A DNA stretch of 64,000 nt, taken from NCBI RefSeq assembly GCF_006494715.1, contig NZ_CP041151.1, forward strand, positions 1,178,001 to 1,242,000. The letters are read 5' to 3'. The position numbers were made by a program, and so were the translations under genes. Each line of letters begins with the position of its first letter. Position 1 is the first letter of the stretch. The notes below the pieces were generated by a model that was not told the DNA's origin, did no database searches, and saw nothing but the letters and a program-made list of their open reading frames with translations. Of this stretch, positions 61,676 through 64,000 are shown one piece after another. This stretch comes from Shewanella sp. SNU WT4 (GTDB lineage: Bacteria; Pseudomonadota; Gammaproteobacteria; Enterobacterales; Shewanellaceae).

Positions 61676-62562
61676 AAGCTGCACTTCCACCTCAAGGCCA
61701 AGTCGTTGGTCAGTTGGTTAATCGCCTCACAGGTATTTTGGCGGGTGATATCAGTGAGCCGCGTGTAACGGGCGGTGGTATTCAGGCTATGATGGCCGAG
61801 CAGTGTTTGCACCGAGCGCAAATCGAGTCCTTGCTCCAGCAAATGGGTGGCATAACTGTGGCGTAGACTGTGCGGACTGATGGCTTTATGAATGTTGCAC
61901 TCGAAAATGACTTGCTTCATGGCTTTTTGGAGCCCACCTCTGTCCATGAGTGAGTCAGGTTGATTATCTTTACCTGGAAACAACAAACGAGGATGACGGT
62001 GGGTGCGCCAATAGTACCTTAACGCTAACAAGGTGCGTTGAGGTAACGGCACCAGTCTATCCTTGCCACCTTTAGCATCACGGATATGCACTTGCATCAG
62101 CCCTGCATCAATATCTCCAACCTGCAATGATATCGCTTCCCCTAGGCGCAAACCCATGCTGTACAAGGTTAAGAAACAGACCTGATAACGCAGCTGGCGC
62201 GTGAGGCTGATAACTATCGCGACTTCGCAGGGCGTGAGGATATCGGGCAGGTGTTTCACCTGGGGTGGCTTAACAATATTAAGCCACTGCCAAGATTTGT
62301 TGAGGACGTGAAAGTAGAAAAACTGCAAGCCGTTGCGGTCGAGTTTGACGGTACTCCATGAGTGTGAGGCAATCAAATCGGCAAAATAGCGCTTCAAATC
62401 ATCGGTAGTCAGGGTATCGGGGCAGCAGTCAAAATACGTCGTAATGCGACGTATGGCTCGGCTGTAAGCATCGATGGTTGCTGGTCGCTTGCCTTGCAAG
62501 GTTAAGTTGGTAAGATGTTGTTCATAAAGAAAATCAAAGCGTTGTTGTTCGTGAGTGTTCAT
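61672..62562 (-). CDS. Tyrosine recombinase of IS91-like element, copy 2
   Basis: 296 residues, nearly identical to copy 1. Here the first catalytic Arg is present (YSMGLRLGEA), together with HSLRH, GHHSLNT and the Tyr of ARYTRL, so all tyrosine-recombinase residues look intact. Stop overlaps the start of the broken transposase. AGGAG lies upstream of the ATG at 62562. Confidence 0.9.
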   Translation of the reverse strand: MNTHEQQRFDFLYEQHLTNLTLQGKRPATIDAYSRAIRRITTYFDCCPDTLTTDDLKRYFADLIASHSWSTVKLDRNGLQFFYFHVLNKSWQWLNIVKPPQVKHLPDILTPCEVAIVISLTRQLRYQVCFLTLYSMGLRLGEAISLQVGDIDAGLMQVHIRDAKGGKDRLVPLPQRTLLALRYYWRTHRHPRLLFPGKDNQPDSLMDRGGLQKAMKQVIFECNIHKAISPHSLRHSYATHLLEQGLDLRSVQTLLGHHSLNTTARYTRLTDITRQNTCEAINQLTNDLALRWKCSL

Positions 62563-62609
62563 GATGATACTCCTAGGTTTGCGACCGAAGCAGGGCGCGT
62601 CTAGCAAGT

Positions 62610-62939
62610 ATTTAGGATGAGGGGCAAAAGGATGGCTTTATCTTGTTCCTGCCGCAAAGCGGCTTCGTTCAACAAACAATTTAAGAGTGATTCCCCACGC
62701 TTGGCATTTTCACTATGCGTTGGTTTTGGTGATTAAGGTGGTATGCGGCGGCTTTTGTATTGCGTTGTTCACCCCTTAACAAGGCGTTAAACCCATAGAA
62801 ATTTTAATCCGAAACTGACGAGTTAGATCTACAAGCGATAGCAGCCGGCAGCGCTAATGTGTGTACGAACCTTATGGTGCGAACACACCTGAGTACTTGT
62901 GAATGCTACAAGCCGTGGTTAGTGATTCTATGTTAGAGG
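62610..62939. other. Right edge of the cassette cluster
   Basis: Holds a 57-bp remnant with a small GCCGCAAAGCGGC hairpin, the long attC at 62667-62792, and about 150 bp with no gene before the DUF3634 stop. Confidence 0.55.
62667..62792 (+). repeat. VCR-like attC site, 126 bp
   Basis: R'' GTTCAAC and R' GTTAAAC both fit the consensus, L'' (CAATTTAAGAGTG) pairs with L' (CACCCCTTAACAAG) with mismatches, and the length and middle (GCGTTGGTTTTGG, GTGGTATGCGG) resemble Vibrio-cholerae-repeat type sites. Confidence 0.8.
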
Positions 62940-63278
62940 CTAGGCGCGGCGGCCATTATCAGCGTCTTTGCGCTCATAGTATTCAAACGGGAATAAATTA
63001 CGCAGGCGCTGGCTGACATCATCACTGACATTGGCGGAAATATGCAGGCGCACACTGCCAGAGCGCTCGGCGCGGATGGTGCAGGTGAGTTTTTCAGCTT
63101 TGGCTATGGCGCGGGCTTCGCGCTCAAACTTGTCCTGAATTTTACCTTTATGGCTAGTCAGCCGCCCTTGTTTAAAGTGCATTTCAAACAGAGTTAATCC
63201 CGATTTGCCGCCAAACATGAGCTTATAAACCAAATAAAAGCCGATGATAATAAGGACGGTCTTGATTGCAATATCCAT
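62940..63278 (-). CDS. DUF3634 family membrane-anchored protein
   Basis: 112 residues: one N-terminal helix (IKTVLIIIGFYLVYKLMF) and a soluble part (LFEMHFKQGRLTSHKGKIQDKFEREARAIAK, LRNLFPFEYYERK). I recognise DUF3634 of Shewanella/Vibrio, function unknown. ATG at 63278 has GGAG upstream, so the longer frame to 63353 is rejected. First host gene after the cassette cluster. Confidence 0.75.
   Translation of the reverse strand: MDIAIKTVLIIIGFYLVYKLMFGGKSGLTLFEMHFKQGRLTSHKGKIQDKFEREARAIAKAEKLTCTIRAERSGSVRLHISANVSDDVSQRLRNLFPFEYYERKDADNGRRA

Positions 63279-64000
<722 letters not shown>

Larger units (their letters stand above)
60872..62609 (-). mobile_element. IS91-like element, copy 2
   Basis: Same ends and target as copy 1: left tip next to GTTGAAC, right tip CTAGCAAG. 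About 1.74 kb, larger than copy 1 because part of the transposase (WVVDCQFVGKG to LPKGLRRVRD) is kept. The recombinase gene is intact. The two copies differ by scattered substitutions only. Confidence 0.75.

Overview
The window looks like a chromosomal segment of a marine or freshwater gammaproteobacterium, most likely Shewanella or a close relative. The reasons are family level: a MipA/OmpV, DUF3019 and RstAB-like gene set, an MSHA-type prepilin, DUF2960-, DUF2913-, DUF3634- and DUF3833-type proteins, conserved pepA-holC-valS and lptF-lptG blocks, and integron attC sites of the Vibrio/Shewanella type. No rRNA, tRNA or CRISPR array was seen.

Layout. 1-3263 holds a minus-strand operon: MipA/OmpV outer membrane protein, DUF3019 protein, OmpR-type response regulator and histidine kinase (the kinase runs off the left edge). 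3918-9634 has single genes: SatP acetate transporter, YcxB-like protein, rsuA, a YgiW-type OB-fold protein, an outer membrane barrel, ppiB and a membrane protein. 9683-16098 carries a YdcF protein, the NO-detoxifying flavohemoglobin hmp with a dense regulatory region, a POT-type transporter, a YbhB protein, a small lipoprotein and NADH dehydrogenase II. 16337-23969 is the housekeeping block valS-holC-pepA, divergent from lptF-lptG. An IS4-family element (24030-25485) sits directly after lptG.

25582-47149 is mostly ordinary chromosomal content: RDD, DUF2960, DUF486 and GNAT proteins, an M32 carboxypeptidase, a CYTH adenylate cyclase, rhlE, a Fur-box-preceded Nramp transporter, a nucleoside hydrolase, a cupin protein, two divergent M24 peptidases, an FKBP, a lone MSHA-like prepilin, a four-gene DUF4442-DUF418-DUF1294-LprI cluster, a DUF368 (PopT-type) protein and a MOT1-type molybdate/sulfate transporter.

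46193-57431 is the most coherent accessory system: DUF523/DUF1722 protein, MerR-family regulator, CPD photolyase, SnoaL-like protein, short-chain dehydrogenase, FAD-dependent amine-oxidase-like enzyme, DUF1365, Cfa-type methyltransferase, DUF2878, chalcone-isomerase-like protein and DUF3833 lipoprotein, mostly with overlapping start and stop codons. I infer a light or photo-oxidative-stress operon that repairs DNA and remodels membrane fatty acids. In this genome the FAD enzyme gene is split by a full-length IS50/Tn5-like element with a clean 9-bp target duplication.

57432-62939 is a small integron cassette cluster without an integrase gene (a CALIN). One cassette encodes a TIR-like protein, one an unknown membrane-anchored protein. 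Each is followed by a near-identical 56-bp attC site into whose R' core an IS91-like element has inserted. Both IS91-like copies have internally deleted transposases next to a tyrosine recombinase. A longer VCR-like attC closes the cluster. Host genes resume with a DUF3634 protein and the 5' part of a PotF-type polyamine-binding protein gene.
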